A stretch of DNA of 64,000 nucleotides from JADHMP01 sp964386915 (lineage in GTDB: Bacteria; Bacteroidota; Bacteroidia; Flavobacteriales; Flavobacteriaceae), in assembly GCA_964386915.1 (NCBI GenBank), contig CAYLUQ010000009.1, positions 1 to 64,000 of the forward strand. The letters run 5' to 3'. The notes below the pieces were generated by a model that was not told where the DNA came from, made no database searches, and saw nothing but the letters and a program-made list of their open reading frames with translations. The translations under genes were made by a program, and so were the position numbers. Shown here one piece after another: positions 52,610-61,293 of this stretch; positions within the stretch are counted from its first letter, which is position 1, and every line of letters begins with the position of its first letter.

Positions 52610-53880
52610 TCTCCTTTCGCCTTAACTAAAAATAGACCAGAATTGATATCACTAATGAGAATATGCCCACTTTTAAAGTAGGGATAAACATTCCACGCGC
52701 CAAAAAAAGTGGTGTCATTGTTATCTGGATAGGTGTCAAAAAAGCCTATTTCACTAATATTTTTTTCTTCAATTTGACTAATATCAAGAGCCCGAATACC
52801 AAAGGTGTAATTGGCCATATAAAAAATATTTCCGCTTACATAGCCATTGTGGTCTATGGCATTACTAGGACCAAAATGATTCATGTGGAGGGTGGGTTCC
52901 TCTAAATTAGACACATCAATAATCCGCGTGTGCGTTTTAACCCCTTGGTTGATTTCGTCTAGCTCATCACCTAGAATCAAAAACTTTTGATCTTCAGTAA
53001 GCCATGCCTGATGGGTATAACCTCCATTGGAATAGGTAAAAGCACTAATCTTTTTAGGATTGCTTTTATCGGTTACGTCTAGTATTACTACTTGGTTATT
53101 TTCTCCACCCACACTATTACTACCAAATAAAATTTCCCGTCCTTCATAGGCTTTATCTGGACCTTTATACAGCACAATTTGAGCATCGTGGGTGTAGGTG
53201 TCGGCCTCATAACCTCCTATTTGCTGGGGGTCTTTGGGATCATTAAGATCAATAAATATGGGGCCTCCTTTAAACAAATCGCTACCCACTACATAGGCAA
53301 AGCCACTGTCTTCATTAATGGCTATGTTATGGGCACTTCCAAAAGTGGTGAGTCGAGCATCTTCCGAAAAAATTTGGTTTGGAGTTGCCTCACGCAATCG
53401 TGTTAAATCAAAGACTTGCAGGCCGTGTTCTTTTGCTTCGCTCACAATATAGGCATGGTTTTGATAGACTTTAATGTCTCTCCAAATACTGGCTTGGGTA
53501 GCTGTAGGCAGTTTTCCTAATACCACGGGATCCTCCGGTTGACTGAGGTCCACAAACACAGTGCCATCATCCACCCCAAATAGGGCATATTCTTTGTCTG
53601 TTTCTGGATCTGTCCATCCCCAACTATCATTCCCTTCTATTCCGCCCAATATATTGAGCGGCACATAAGAAATCAAATCAAAACCTGAACAAGGGTAAAT
53701 GCCCGCCATTCCATTTTCACAAGGAATTTGCTTTAAAACTTGAGGGGTTTCATCGGTGGGCGAGTCGGGTTCTAGCACATCGGTGTTGGGCGAATCGTCC
53801 ATGGGGTCTTCCACTTCCTTAGAGCAGGCAAAAAACATGAGCATAAGTGCGGAGTAGAATAAGGGGGAAAAACGAATCAT
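52606..53880 (-). CDS. Choice-of-anchor B family protein with LVIVD repeats, lipoprotein
   Basis: This 424-residue protein has a lipoprotein leader (FSPLFYSALMLMFFACSK). A Cys pair PCENGMAGIYPCSGFDLISY is followed by GNDSWGWTDPETDKEYALFG, the choice-of-anchor B start, and repeats such as VFVDLSQPEDPVVLGKLPT, IFIDLNDPKDPQQIGGYE and LDVTDKSNPKKISAF (LVIVD repeats). It is a surface propeller. Here a lipid anchor replaces the sorting domain other members carry. Confidence 0.87.
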   Translation of the reverse strand: MIRFSPLFYSALMLMFFACSKEVEDPMDDSPNTDVLEPDSPTDETPQVLKQIPCENGMAGIYPCSGFDLISYVPLNILGGIEGNDSWGWTDPETDKEYALFGVDDGTVFVDLSQPEDPVVLGKLPTATQASIWRDIKVYQNHAYIVSEAKEHGLQVFDLTRLREATPNQIFSEDARLTTFGSAHNIAINEDSGFAYVVGSDLFKGGPIFIDLNDPKDPQQIGGYEADTYTHDAQIVLYKGPDKAYEGREILFGSNSVGGENNQVVILDVTDKSNPKKISAFTYSNGGYTHQAWLTEDQKFLILGDELDEINQGVKTHTRIIDVSNLEEPTLHMNHFGPSNAIDHNGYVSGNIFYMANYTFGIRALDISQIEEKNISEIGFFDTYPDNNDTTFFGAWNVYPYFKSGHILISDINSGLFLVKAKGE

Positions 53881-53969
53881 CTTTTTTTTGCTAATGTACT
53901 AAATATTTTGCCGTAACTATTTTTGATTAATCCCCCTTAAAAAAACAAACTACAACCAAAATTAGTCCC

Positions 53970-53977
53970 TATTTTTG
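53970..53977 (+). promoter_or_regulatory. -7 box directly before thiL (leaderless transcript likely)
   Basis: TATTTTTG ends 4 bp before the thiL ATG (53982). If used, transcription would start at or near the ATG. A second TATTTTTG at 53919-53926 would give a normal leader and is the alternative. Confidence 0.45.
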
Positions 53978-53981
53978 CAGC

Positions 53982-55034
53982 ATGCTAGCAGATAAAGAAC
54001 CCTCCAAAACGCCACTAGAAGAATTGGGCGAATTTGCCCTTATTGAGTACCTCACAAAAAATTTTAAATGCCATCAAAAAAGCACCATTTTGGGTATTGG
54101 TGATGATGCTGCCATTGTACAACACGCCAAGGATCAAACCGTTGTGAGCACAGATCTTTTAGTGGAAGGTGTTCATTTTGATTTAAGCTATATGCCCCTT
54201 AAACACCTAGGATATAAAGCGGTGGTTGTGAATCTTTCAGACCTCTATGCCATGAATGCCAAACCACAACAAATCACCGTTTCTATTGCCGTCTCCAACC
54301 GTTTTCCTGTGGAGGCACTCACAGCTTTATATGAGGGCATTGCACTTGCTTGCAAAAATTATGGCGTTGATTTAATTGGAGGAGACACTACTTCTAGCAC
54401 AAAGGGCCTGCTGCTTTCTGTCACCGCTCTAGGCAGTGCCCCATCCCAAAAATTGGTGCGCCGCTCTGGAGCCAAACCCAATGACCTCTTGGTGGTTAGT
54501 GGCGACTTAGGAGGGGCCTATGCCGGACTCCAAATTTTAGAACGCGAAAAAGCGGTCTTTGAAGTTAATCCCAAGTTACAACCCGATTTGTCATCCTACA
54601 CCTATAGCGTAGGTCGACAATTAAAACCAGAAGCCCGCAAAGATGTGATTGAACTGCTCGAGGAATTGAAAATTGTTCCCACTGCCATGATTGACATTAG
54701 CGACGGGCTTTCTTCCGAAATTTTACATCTTTCTAAAGCCAGTGGGGTTGGGTTTCACCTCTACGAAGAAAAAATTCCTATTGATCCGGAGGTGCTGAAC
54801 ATTTGTGAAGAATTTAAAATAAACAGCATCGCACCTGCACTAAACGGTGGAGAAGATTATGAACTGCTATTCACTCTTCCACAAGCAGCCTACGAAAAAA
54901 TTAAAGGGCATCCGTTGCTCACCGTCATTGGACACGCTGTTGACCTATCGGCAGGCAATCAATTGATTACGGGATTAGGGCAACAAATTCCCCTAACGGC
55001 ACAAGGTTGGAAAAATTTTGACGAGTTAGCCTAA
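53982..55034 (+). CDS. thiL: Thiamine-monophosphate kinase
   Basis: It phosphorylates thiamine monophosphate to the active diphosphate. This 350-residue PurM-like protein has LGIGDDAAIVQHA near residue 38, VVSTDLLVEGVHFDL, VNLSDLYAMNA, IGGDTTSSTKGLLLSVTALG, SGDLGGAYAGL and MIDISDGLSSEI. All the metal and ATP residues expected are seen. Its stop overlaps the ZIP gene by 9 nt. Confidence 0.96.
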   Translation: MLADKEPSKTPLEELGEFALIEYLTKNFKCHQKSTILGIGDDAAIVQHAKDQTVVSTDLLVEGVHFDLSYMPLKHLGYKAVVVNLSDLYAMNAKPQQITVSIAVSNRFPVEALTALYEGIALACKNYGVDLIGGDTTSSTKGLLLSVTALGSAPSQKLVRRSGAKPNDLLVVSGDLGGAYAGLQILEREKAVFEVNPKLQPDLSSYTYSVGRQLKPEARKDVIELLEELKIVPTAMIDISDGLSSEILHLSKASGVGFHLYEEKIPIDPEVLNICEEFKINSIAPALNGGEDYELLFTLPQAAYEKIKGHPLLTVIGHAVDLSAGNQLITGLGQQIPLTAQGWKNFDELA

Positions 55035-55841
55035 AGCAACGTCTAGGGTCATCATTACAATAAAACCGCCAATAAAGCCGAGGGTAGCTACATCTGTATA
55101 TTTATCGAGTTGGGTTTCAGGAATTACTTCTTCCACTACCACAAAAATCATAGCTCCAGCGGCAAAAGCAAGGGCATAGGGCAATAGGGGCGTAAAAAAG
55201 GTGACCGCCACAGCCCCTATAACAGCTGCAATGGGCTCTACAATGGCCGACAATTGACCGTACCAAAAGCTTTTTAAACGCGAAACACCTTGTCGTCTAA
55301 GCGGCATGGAAACAGCAATGCCCTCTGGAAAATTTTGAATGCCAATCCCCAAGGCCAAAGCCACGGCTCCAGCAATTGAAGCTTCTGGAATTCCGGCAGC
55401 CACACCACCAAACAATACTCCCACCGCCAATCCTTCGGGAATGTTGTGTAAGGTAATGGCCAACACCAAGAGTGTGGTTTTATGCCAAGGTGTTTTAAGG
55501 CCTTCTGTTTCTTTAAAATTGATATGAATATGGGGTAATATTTTATCTAAGCCAAAAATAAAAAGAGCCCCCAAAGCAAAGCCTATGGCTGCGGGAAAAA
55601 CCTTTACAAACCCCTCCCCAGGACTCATTTCAATGCCAGGCGCTAATAAACTCCAAAAACTAGCCGCCACCATAACGCCACCGGTGAAGCCCAATAAACC
55701 ATCTAAAACCAATCGATTCATTTCCTTCACAAAAAAAACCATGGAAGCCCCCAAGGCGGTTAAGCCCCAAGTAAATAGTGTGGCATAAAAAGCCCCTACT
55801 ATGGGGTTTAGATTTTCAAAATAAGAAAGTATAAAATCCAT
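55026..55841 (-). CDS. ZIP family metal transporter
   Basis: This 271-residue membrane protein has about eight helices. The metal-binding helices carry LHNIPEGLAVGVLFGG and IQNFPEGIAVSMPLRRQG, the ZIP core, and a late helix has EEVIPETQ. It probably imports zinc or iron. Two -7-like boxes, CAAATCTA (55851-55858) and CAAAAGTA (55868-55875) as read on the plus strand, precede it. Confidence 0.93.
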   Translation of the reverse strand: MDFILSYFENLNPIVGAFYATLFTWGLTALGASMVFFVKEMNRLVLDGLLGFTGGVMVAASFWSLLAPGIEMSPGEGFVKVFPAAIGFALGALFIFGLDKILPHIHINFKETEGLKTPWHKTTLLVLAITLHNIPEGLAVGVLFGGVAAGIPEASIAGAVALALGIGIQNFPEGIAVSMPLRRQGVSRLKSFWYGQLSAIVEPIAAVIGAVAVTFFTPLLPYALAFAAGAMIFVVVEEVIPETQLDKYTDVATLGFIGGFIVMMTLDVALG

Positions 55842-55850
55842 GTTTTATGA

Positions 55851-55875
55851 CAAATCTAGTAACGAAACAAAAGTA
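55851..55875 (-). promoter_or_regulatory. Two -7 promoter boxes for the ZIP gene
   Basis: Read on the minus strand, TACTTTTG (55875-55868) and TAGATTTG (55858-55851) both match TAnnTTTG upstream of the ATG at 55841. Neither has a TTG at 17-23 bp. Confidence 0.4.
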
Positions 55876-55932
55876 AAGAGTTTTGCTGAATCAGTGGACA
55901 CTTCTGAAGTTTATCACTAATTTTAACAACTC

Positions 55933-57087
55933 ATGAAAAAAAATTGTTTTGACTATATCGTTTGTGGTGGGGGAGCCTCCGGCCTCATGCTAACCCAAAG
56001 ACTACTTAGTGATCCCTATTTTAAGGACAAACAGTTACTGCTCCTTGAAAAGGAGGTCAAAACTCATAACGACCGCACTTGGTGCTATTGGGAAACTCCA
56101 GGGGGGGCTTATGATGATTTACTTTTTCAGCAATGGCCATTGGGAACGTTTAAGGCAAGCAACTATAAAACTGACTTTGAGTTCAAGCCACTTACCTACA
56201 AAATGTTACGCTCTGCTCCTTTTTATCAAAAAATGTATACTGCCTTAGAAGCAGCACCAAATTGTAGTTTGGTGCGCGAAAACATTCAAAAAATAGAGTC
56301 TTATGCTGAAAAGGTGGTGATAACCACGTCTAATCAAACCTTTGAGGGGCAACAGGCTTTTTCCAGTCTTTTTGATCCCAAAGTACTTTTGCAACAGAAG
56401 CGATATCCTGTTTTACAACAACACTTTTTGGGGTGGTTTGTAGAATCCAAAGAAGCTCTTTTTGACGTTAATCGAATTACGTTTATGGATTTTGCTATTC
56501 CACAACAAGGCAATACCCGCTTTTTATATGTTTTACCCTTTAGTGCAAACAAAGCCCTGATTGAATATACGCTCTTCTCGAAAGAGGTATTAACTACTGC
56601 CCAATATGAGGAGGGTTTGCAGGATTATTTAAAACAGCTAGGTGCTACGTCCTATAAAATAATTGAAAAAGAACAAGGCACCATTCCCATGTGTAGCTAC
56701 CCCATGCAGCAGCACAACAAGAAACGGCTTCTTCACATTGGCACAGCGGGAGGATGGACCAAGGCTAGCACGGGCTATACGTTTAAAAATACGGACCTAA
56801 AAACACAAGCCTTAGTGGCTTTTTTAAAAACCAAAAAACCACTTCACCACTTTCAAAAAAAGAATCGTTTTTGGGTCTATGACCTCTTGTTTTTAGATGT
56901 TTTGTCTGCCCACAACGCCAAAGGAAGTGCCCTTTTTTCACGCCTTTTTGAAAAAAACAATCCTTATTTATTATTTCGATTTCTCTCCGAGCAAACAAAT
57001 TTTTGGGAAGAATTAAAAATAATGAGTTCCTTTCGATTGCCACAAATAGCCCTTTTTGTGAAGGCCCTCTTAAAACGCCTTTTTTAA
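55933..57087 (+). CDS. crtY: Lycopene beta-cyclase
   Basis: This 384-residue flavoprotein cyclises lycopene to beta-carotene, the route to flavobacterial zeaxanthin-type pigments. The dinucleotide loop is YIVCGGGASGLMLTQRLL, followed by the family hallmark NDRTWCYWE and, later, IPMCSYPMQQHNKKRLLHIG and GGWTKASTGYTF. Other crt genes are not in the window. Its stop overlaps the prenyl synthase stop by 4 nt. Confidence 0.93.
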   Translation: MKKNCFDYIVCGGGASGLMLTQRLLSDPYFKDKQLLLLEKEVKTHNDRTWCYWETPGGAYDDLLFQQWPLGTFKASNYKTDFEFKPLTYKMLRSAPFYQKMYTALEAAPNCSLVRENIQKIESYAEKVVITTSNQTFEGQQAFSSLFDPKVLLQQKRYPVLQQHFLGWFVESKEALFDVNRITFMDFAIPQQGNTRFLYVLPFSANKALIEYTLFSKEVLTTAQYEEGLQDYLKQLGATSYKIIEKEQGTIPMCSYPMQQHNKKRLLHIGTAGGWTKASTGYTFKNTDLKTQALVAFLKTKKPLHHFQKKNRFWVYDLLFLDVLSAHNAKGSALFSRLFEKNNPYLLFRFLSEQTNFWEELKIMSSFRLPQIALFVKALLKRLF

Positions 57088-58058
57088 AAAGATCGAGCCA
57101 TTAAGGCTTTGGCAAATTGCTCTAGCGCTTCACGTCCTTGAGGCCGAAGAGACAGTCCTTCCAAATGCCCTAAAGCTTGGTGGGTATAGAATGCCACTTT
57201 ATCGGCACAAGCTTTTTTAGCACCGGAGGCTGTAAAGAGTGCACAAACTTCTTGAATTTTTTCACCCGGTTCGGCAGGTTGGGTAGCAAATAACGCCAGC
57301 AAGCGTTCCTTTTGATCAGTTGTGCCTAACTGAAGCGTTTGGTGATAGAGCATTGTTTTTTTGTTTTCAATAATATCACCCCCCACTTGTTTGCCAAATG
57401 TTTTTGGGTCACCAAAGGCATCTAAATAATCGTCTTGAATTTGAAAGGCTATGCCTAAAGTGCGTCCAAAATCATAGAGTGCATCGGCTGCATCGAGAGC
57501 GGCTTGGGCCACTAGGGCGCCCATTTTAAGGGAACAGCCTAACAAAACAGCGGTTTTTAGATCTATCATCTGCAAGTATTGGGTTTCGGTAACCCCTTGA
57601 AGTTTTTCAAAATCCATATCATATTGTTGTCCTTCACAAACTTCAATTGCGGTTTGACTCAACAAACGAGTTAGTTGACTGTGAAGGGGAGCCTCATAGT
57701 GTTCAAGGGCTTGATAGGCTGCAATTAAGAGTGCATCTCCTGAAAGCAATGCGGTGTTATTGTCCCATTTGGTATGCACAGTGGGTTTTCCTCTTCGAAG
57801 GGGGGCTTCGTCCATAATATCATCGTGCATCAGGGTGAAATTGTGAAACAACTCCACCGCCAGAGCAGCCGGTAGAGCAGCAGTGGCTTTTTGATTAAAG
57901 GCATCGGCACTTAGCAAAGCTAAAACAGGGCGCAATCGCTTGCCCCCTAAACTCAAAATATAGGCAATTGGGGCATAGAGTTGTTGGGGTTCTTCTGGCC
58001 TTTTTTGGGTATTTAAATAGTCTAGAAATTGCTGTTGATAGGCGCCTATAGCTCGCAT
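57084..58058 (-). CDS. Polyprenyl synthetase (short-chain trans-prenyl diphosphate synthase)
   Basis: This 324-residue enzyme condenses isopentenyl diphosphate units. The first aspartate motif is LMHDDIMDEAPLRRGK (D79, D80, D83) and the second FQIQDDYLDAFGD (D209, D210, D213). Phe74 lies five residues before the first motif, a pattern found in short-chain FPP/GGPP synthases. Proximity to crtY suggests it feeds carotenoid and quinone synthesis. Product length is an inference. Confidence 0.92.
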   Translation of the reverse strand: MRAIGAYQQQFLDYLNTQKRPEEPQQLYAPIAYILSLGGKRLRPVLALLSADAFNQKATAALPAALAVELFHNFTLMHDDIMDEAPLRRGKPTVHTKWDNNTALLSGDALLIAAYQALEHYEAPLHSQLTRLLSQTAIEVCEGQQYDMDFEKLQGVTETQYLQMIDLKTAVLLGCSLKMGALVAQAALDAADALYDFGRTLGIAFQIQDDYLDAFGDPKTFGKQVGGDIIENKKTMLYHQTLQLGTTDQKERLLALFATQPAEPGEKIQEVCALFTASGAKKACADKVAFYTHQALGHLEGLSLRPQGREALEQFAKALMARSF

Positions 58059-58115
58059 CTCTTTTTTTGCTAAATGTAATTAAATTTTAGCTCATATGAA
58101 TCCCAAAAAAACTTT

Positions 58116-58143
58116 GGAAACTTTTTTGGTTTTAAAAGTTTCC
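58116..58143. promoter_or_regulatory. Perfect palindromic operator for the TetR regulator
   Basis: GGAAACTTTT (58116-58125), an 8-bp spacer, then AAAAGTTTCC (58134-58143) is a perfect 10-bp inverted repeat. It covers the -33 TTTG box of the tetR promoter and lies in the divergent region to the prenyl synthase gene. It fits the size and symmetry of TetR autoregulatory sites. Confidence 0.75.
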
Positions 58144-58156
58144 TTGATTACTTTTG
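58125..58156 (+). promoter_or_regulatory. Consensus promoter of the TetR-tolC-RND operon
   Basis: TTTG (58125-58128), 20 bp, TACTTTTG (58149-58156) fits the Bacteroidetes consensus. The ATG is 12 bp further on, so the leader is very short. The -33 box lies inside the palindrome. Confidence 0.78.
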
Positions 58157-58168
58157 CCGCAAATTGCT

Positions 58169-58765
58169 ATGAAAAAGGAAATTATAGAGGCTACATTGCC
58201 CCTCTTTTTGAGGATTGGTTTTAAGAATGTGACCATGGATGATGTGGCCCAAAATTTGAGCATTTCAAAAAAAACAGTATATGAACATTTTGACAACAAG
58301 AAGGCCCTCATTGAGGCTGCTGTAAACCGTCTTATCTTAACTATTGGAAGCGAAGTTGAAATGATTCAAAATGCTGCTGAAAATCCTATTTCAGCAATAT
58401 ATAAAGTCAAAACCATGGTTTTGCAATATTTAAAAGATGAGGAGAATTCACCTCAAATTCAATTGCAAAAATATTATCCAGAAATCTATCAAGAATTAAA
58501 GTTTAAGGAATTTGACCTTTTGGGTAATCATTTTCGGTCGAGTTTACAAAAAGGAATTGAGATGAACCTTTTTAGAGAAGACATTGATATTGATTTTATT
58601 TCCAGAATTTATTTCAGTGGCTTGCGTAACATTAGAGATATTAAACTTTTTCCTAGAAATCAGTTTCAAATAGAAGAACTGATGGGGCTATTTTTTGAAT
58701 ATCACCTCAGAGCTATTTCTACAGAAAAAGGCATTATGCTTTTAAACGAACACAAACAATCTTAA
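58169..58765 (+). CDS. TetR-family transcriptional regulator
   Basis: This 198-residue repressor has an N-terminal helix-turn-helix, VTMDDVAQNLSISKKTVYEH with FDNKKALIEAAV, and a C-terminal ligand domain (about 60-198) of unknown specificity. The ATG at 58169 is preferred over a TTG at 58154 because the TTG lies inside the -7 box. It leads the operon encoding the efflux pump and probably represses it and itself. Confidence 0.93.
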   Translation: MKKEIIEATLPLFLRIGFKNVTMDDVAQNLSISKKTVYEHFDNKKALIEAAVNRLILTIGSEVEMIQNAAENPISAIYKVKTMVLQYLKDEENSPQIQLQKYYPEIYQELKFKEFDLLGNHFRSSLQKGIEMNLFREDIDIDFISRIYFSGLRNIRDIKLFPRNQFQIEELMGLFFEYHLRAISTEKGIMLLNEHKQS

Positions 58766-58770
58766 ACACT

Positions 58771-60114
58771 ATGCGATTATCAATAAGCCTACTTTTTGTT
58801 TTTACTTTTGGTTTTTCCTTTGGGCAGAATCAGGCCCCGGAAACAATCACCTTGGCTCAAGCCGTTGAGTATGGGTTAGCCAACAACCGTTCTGTGCTCA
58901 ACGCAAACCGAGAGGTTCAAAAAGCCTATAAAGAACGATGGAACACTATTGCCATTGGATTGCCTCAAATTAGCTCTAACGTAGATTATCAAAATTTTAT
59001 TGAGCTTCCCGTTTCCTTGGTGCCAGCCGAGTTTTTTGGAGGCAAAAAAGGAGAGTTTGCCGAACTGCGCTTTGGCACACAACAAAACCTAGTGGCTGGA
59101 GTGCGCCTCAATCAATTGCTCTTTGATGGATCCTATTTAGTGGGCTTAGAAGCCTCCAAGGTTTATTTAGACATTTCGAAAAACGTATTGGAAAAAACAG
59201 AAATTGAAGTGCGCAAGAGCATTGTGAACACCTATGCTTCCGTGCTTTTGGCACAAGAAAATGTTGCCATACTCGAAAAGAACAAAACGCAACTAGAAGC
59301 CAATTTAACAGAACTGCGTGCCTTGCTTCAAAATGGATTTGAAGAAGAAGAAAGTGTGGAGCAATTGCGGTTAACCTTAGCTGAAATAAATACACAATTG
59401 CGCTATGCCCAAAACTTAAACGAAATTACCTTGAAAATGCTTAAGCTGCTCTTGGGAATTCCCATTGAAAATTCTTTAGCCTTGGTTGATTCGCTCGAAA
59501 CACTAATAAACGATGGGCTTTTTCAATCGCCCCTTCCCGAAACCGAAAATAGCGCCTACAATATTGATATTAAAATTGCCGAAAACAATTTGGCGTCAGA
59601 ATCCTTGCTCTTTAAACTGGAGCAATCTAAATCTCTGCCTCGTTTGTCTGCCTTTGTCAACGGAAACTATTCGGGTTTTGGAGATGAATTTAATTTTTTT
59701 AATGCCGATCAAAAGTGGTTTGGTTCTTCTCTATTTGGGGTGAGTCTTCAAGTGCCCTTGTTTAGCTCTCTAGGCAAGTCGGCTTTAAAACAAAAAGCAA
59801 AAATTGCCGTTGCTCAAGCCCAAACGGAACTCGAAGAAACACAAAGCAGAGTGCAACTTGAAATTGCCTCAGCCGAAAATGACTATCAATTGGCGGTGGA
59901 AACCTATTTTACGTCCAAAGAAAATTTAGCCTTAGCCGAAAACATAGAACAAAAAAATCAAACTAAATATTTTGAAGGCATTGCCAGCTCATTTGAACTG
60001 AGAGAAGCACAATTGCAACTCTATGGTGCCCAACGAAATTACTTACAATCTATTCAAAACATTATTGCCAAAAAAGCAGCTTTAATGGCTTTATTAAACC
60101 TTCCTCAAGAATAA
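58771..60114 (+). CDS. TolC-family outer-membrane efflux protein
   Basis: This 447-residue protein has a signal peptide (RLSISLLFVFTFGFSFGQ) and two outer-membrane efflux (OEP) repeats made of long heptad-rich helices, e.g. TLAQAVEYGLANNRSVLNAN early and LQVPLFSSLGKSALKQKAK later. It forms the outer-membrane channel of the RND pump. It starts 5 nt after tetR. Confidence 0.93.
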   Translation: MRLSISLLFVFTFGFSFGQNQAPETITLAQAVEYGLANNRSVLNANREVQKAYKERWNTIAIGLPQISSNVDYQNFIELPVSLVPAEFFGGKKGEFAELRFGTQQNLVAGVRLNQLLFDGSYLVGLEASKVYLDISKNVLEKTEIEVRKSIVNTYASVLLAQENVAILEKNKTQLEANLTELRALLQNGFEEEESVEQLRLTLAEINTQLRYAQNLNEITLKMLKLLLGIPIENSLALVDSLETLINDGLFQSPLPETENSAYNIDIKIAENNLASESLLFKLEQSKSLPRLSAFVNGNYSGFGDEFNFFNADQKWFGSSLFGVSLQVPLFSSLGKSALKQKAKIAVAQAQTELEETQSRVQLEIASAENDYQLAVETYFTSKENLALAENIEQKNQTKYFEGIASSFELREAQLQLYGAQRNYLQSIQNIIAKKAALMALLNLPQE

Positions 60115-60118
60115 AACT

Positions 60119-61282
60119 ATGAAAACAAGAAATCTTCTACTCGTTAGCCTTATTGCCCTTATGGGGTGTGACAATGCCGCACCCACACATGAAGAAGTTT
60201 TAGCCAGTGACAACTTGGAACTTTTACAACAACAACAAAGCGAATACAACCGTCAAATAAACGAATTGTCTATTCAGTTAGAGCAGCTTAAAGCCAAAAT
60301 CAGCACCTTTGATACGCAAGAAAAACTGGCTTTGGTCACTGCCTTTGAACTTCAGCCGGAAGCCTTTAGCCACTTTATAGCGGTGCAAGGCAACGTGAAA
60401 ACCAGACAATATTTAGAATTGCTTGCCGAGTTTGGCGGAACTTTAAAAAAGATCTATGTGCAAGAAGGTCAAGCGGTCTCAAAAGGAAAATTATTAGCAG
60501 AAATTGATGATGCCGGCCTGAAAGATCAACTCGAGCAAATGCAACTGCAATTGCAATTGGCACAAACCACTTTTGAGCGCACCAAACGTTTATGGAATAA
60601 AAAAATTGGTTCTGAAATTGGCTATTTGCAGGCCAAAACCAATTTTGAATCGCAACAAAAAAGGGTGGCGCAAATGAAAGAACAACTAGCCAAAACCAAA
60701 ATTTATGCTCCTTTTTCTGGAGTGATAGATGAGGTAGTGGCCAAAGAAGGAGAAATGATCGCCCCCGGGATGACCCGAATTGCTAGAATTGTGAATCTCA
60801 ACAGCATGTATGTGGAGGCCAATGTGCCTGAAAGCTATTTGCCTAGCATAAAAGTAGGAAGCCCTGTTGCCGTAACACTACCGGTGTTAAAGCAAACTCA
60901 ACAAACTTCCATTAGGCAAACCGGAAACTATATTGCCCCCAGCAATCGAACCTTTCGAGTAGAAGCGCCCTTACAAAATGAAGATGGAATGATTAAACCC
61001 AACCTTAGCGCCCGCTTGGAAGTGAACGACTATAACAACCCCGAGGCTTTGTTAATTCCTCTACGCATCATCAATGAAAATGCACAAGGAGAATCTTTTG
61101 TCTACATCTTATCGGCCACCCAAGAGGAGGGCGTCTACACAACTCAACGTGCAGCCATTGTCTTAGGTAAAAACAATGGAAAACGAGTAGAAGTGCTCAA
61201 GGGCTTATCTGCTGGCGATCTCATTTTAGATGAAGGAGCCGGTGTGGTAGATGACCAACAAAAAGTTAGAAGAATTCAATAG
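60119..61282 (+). CDS. RND efflux periplasmic adaptor lipoprotein
   Basis: This 387-residue membrane-fusion protein has a lipoprotein leader (LLVSLIALMGC), a coiled coil (residues about 30-60 and 130-190), and a lipoyl half-motif GGTLKKIYVQEGQAVSKGKL with partner APFSGVIDEVVAKEGEMIAP. A beta-barrel follows with MYVEANVPESYL. It links the RND permease to the TolC channel and starts 4 nt after it. Confidence 0.93.
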   Translation: MKTRNLLLVSLIALMGCDNAAPTHEEVLASDNLELLQQQQSEYNRQINELSIQLEQLKAKISTFDTQEKLALVTAFELQPEAFSHFIAVQGNVKTRQYLELLAEFGGTLKKIYVQEGQAVSKGKLLAEIDDAGLKDQLEQMQLQLQLAQTTFERTKRLWNKKIGSEIGYLQAKTNFESQQKRVAQMKEQLAKTKIYAPFSGVIDEVVAKEGEMIAPGMTRIARIVNLNSMYVEANVPESYLPSIKVGSPVAVTLPVLKQTQQTSIRQTGNYIAPSNRTFRVEAPLQNEDGMIKPNLSARLEVNDYNNPEALLIPLRIINENAQGESFVYILSATQEEGVYTTQRAAIVLGKNNGKRVEVLKGLSAGDLILDEGAGVVDDQQKVRRIQ

Positions 61283-61293
61283 AACCCACCTCC

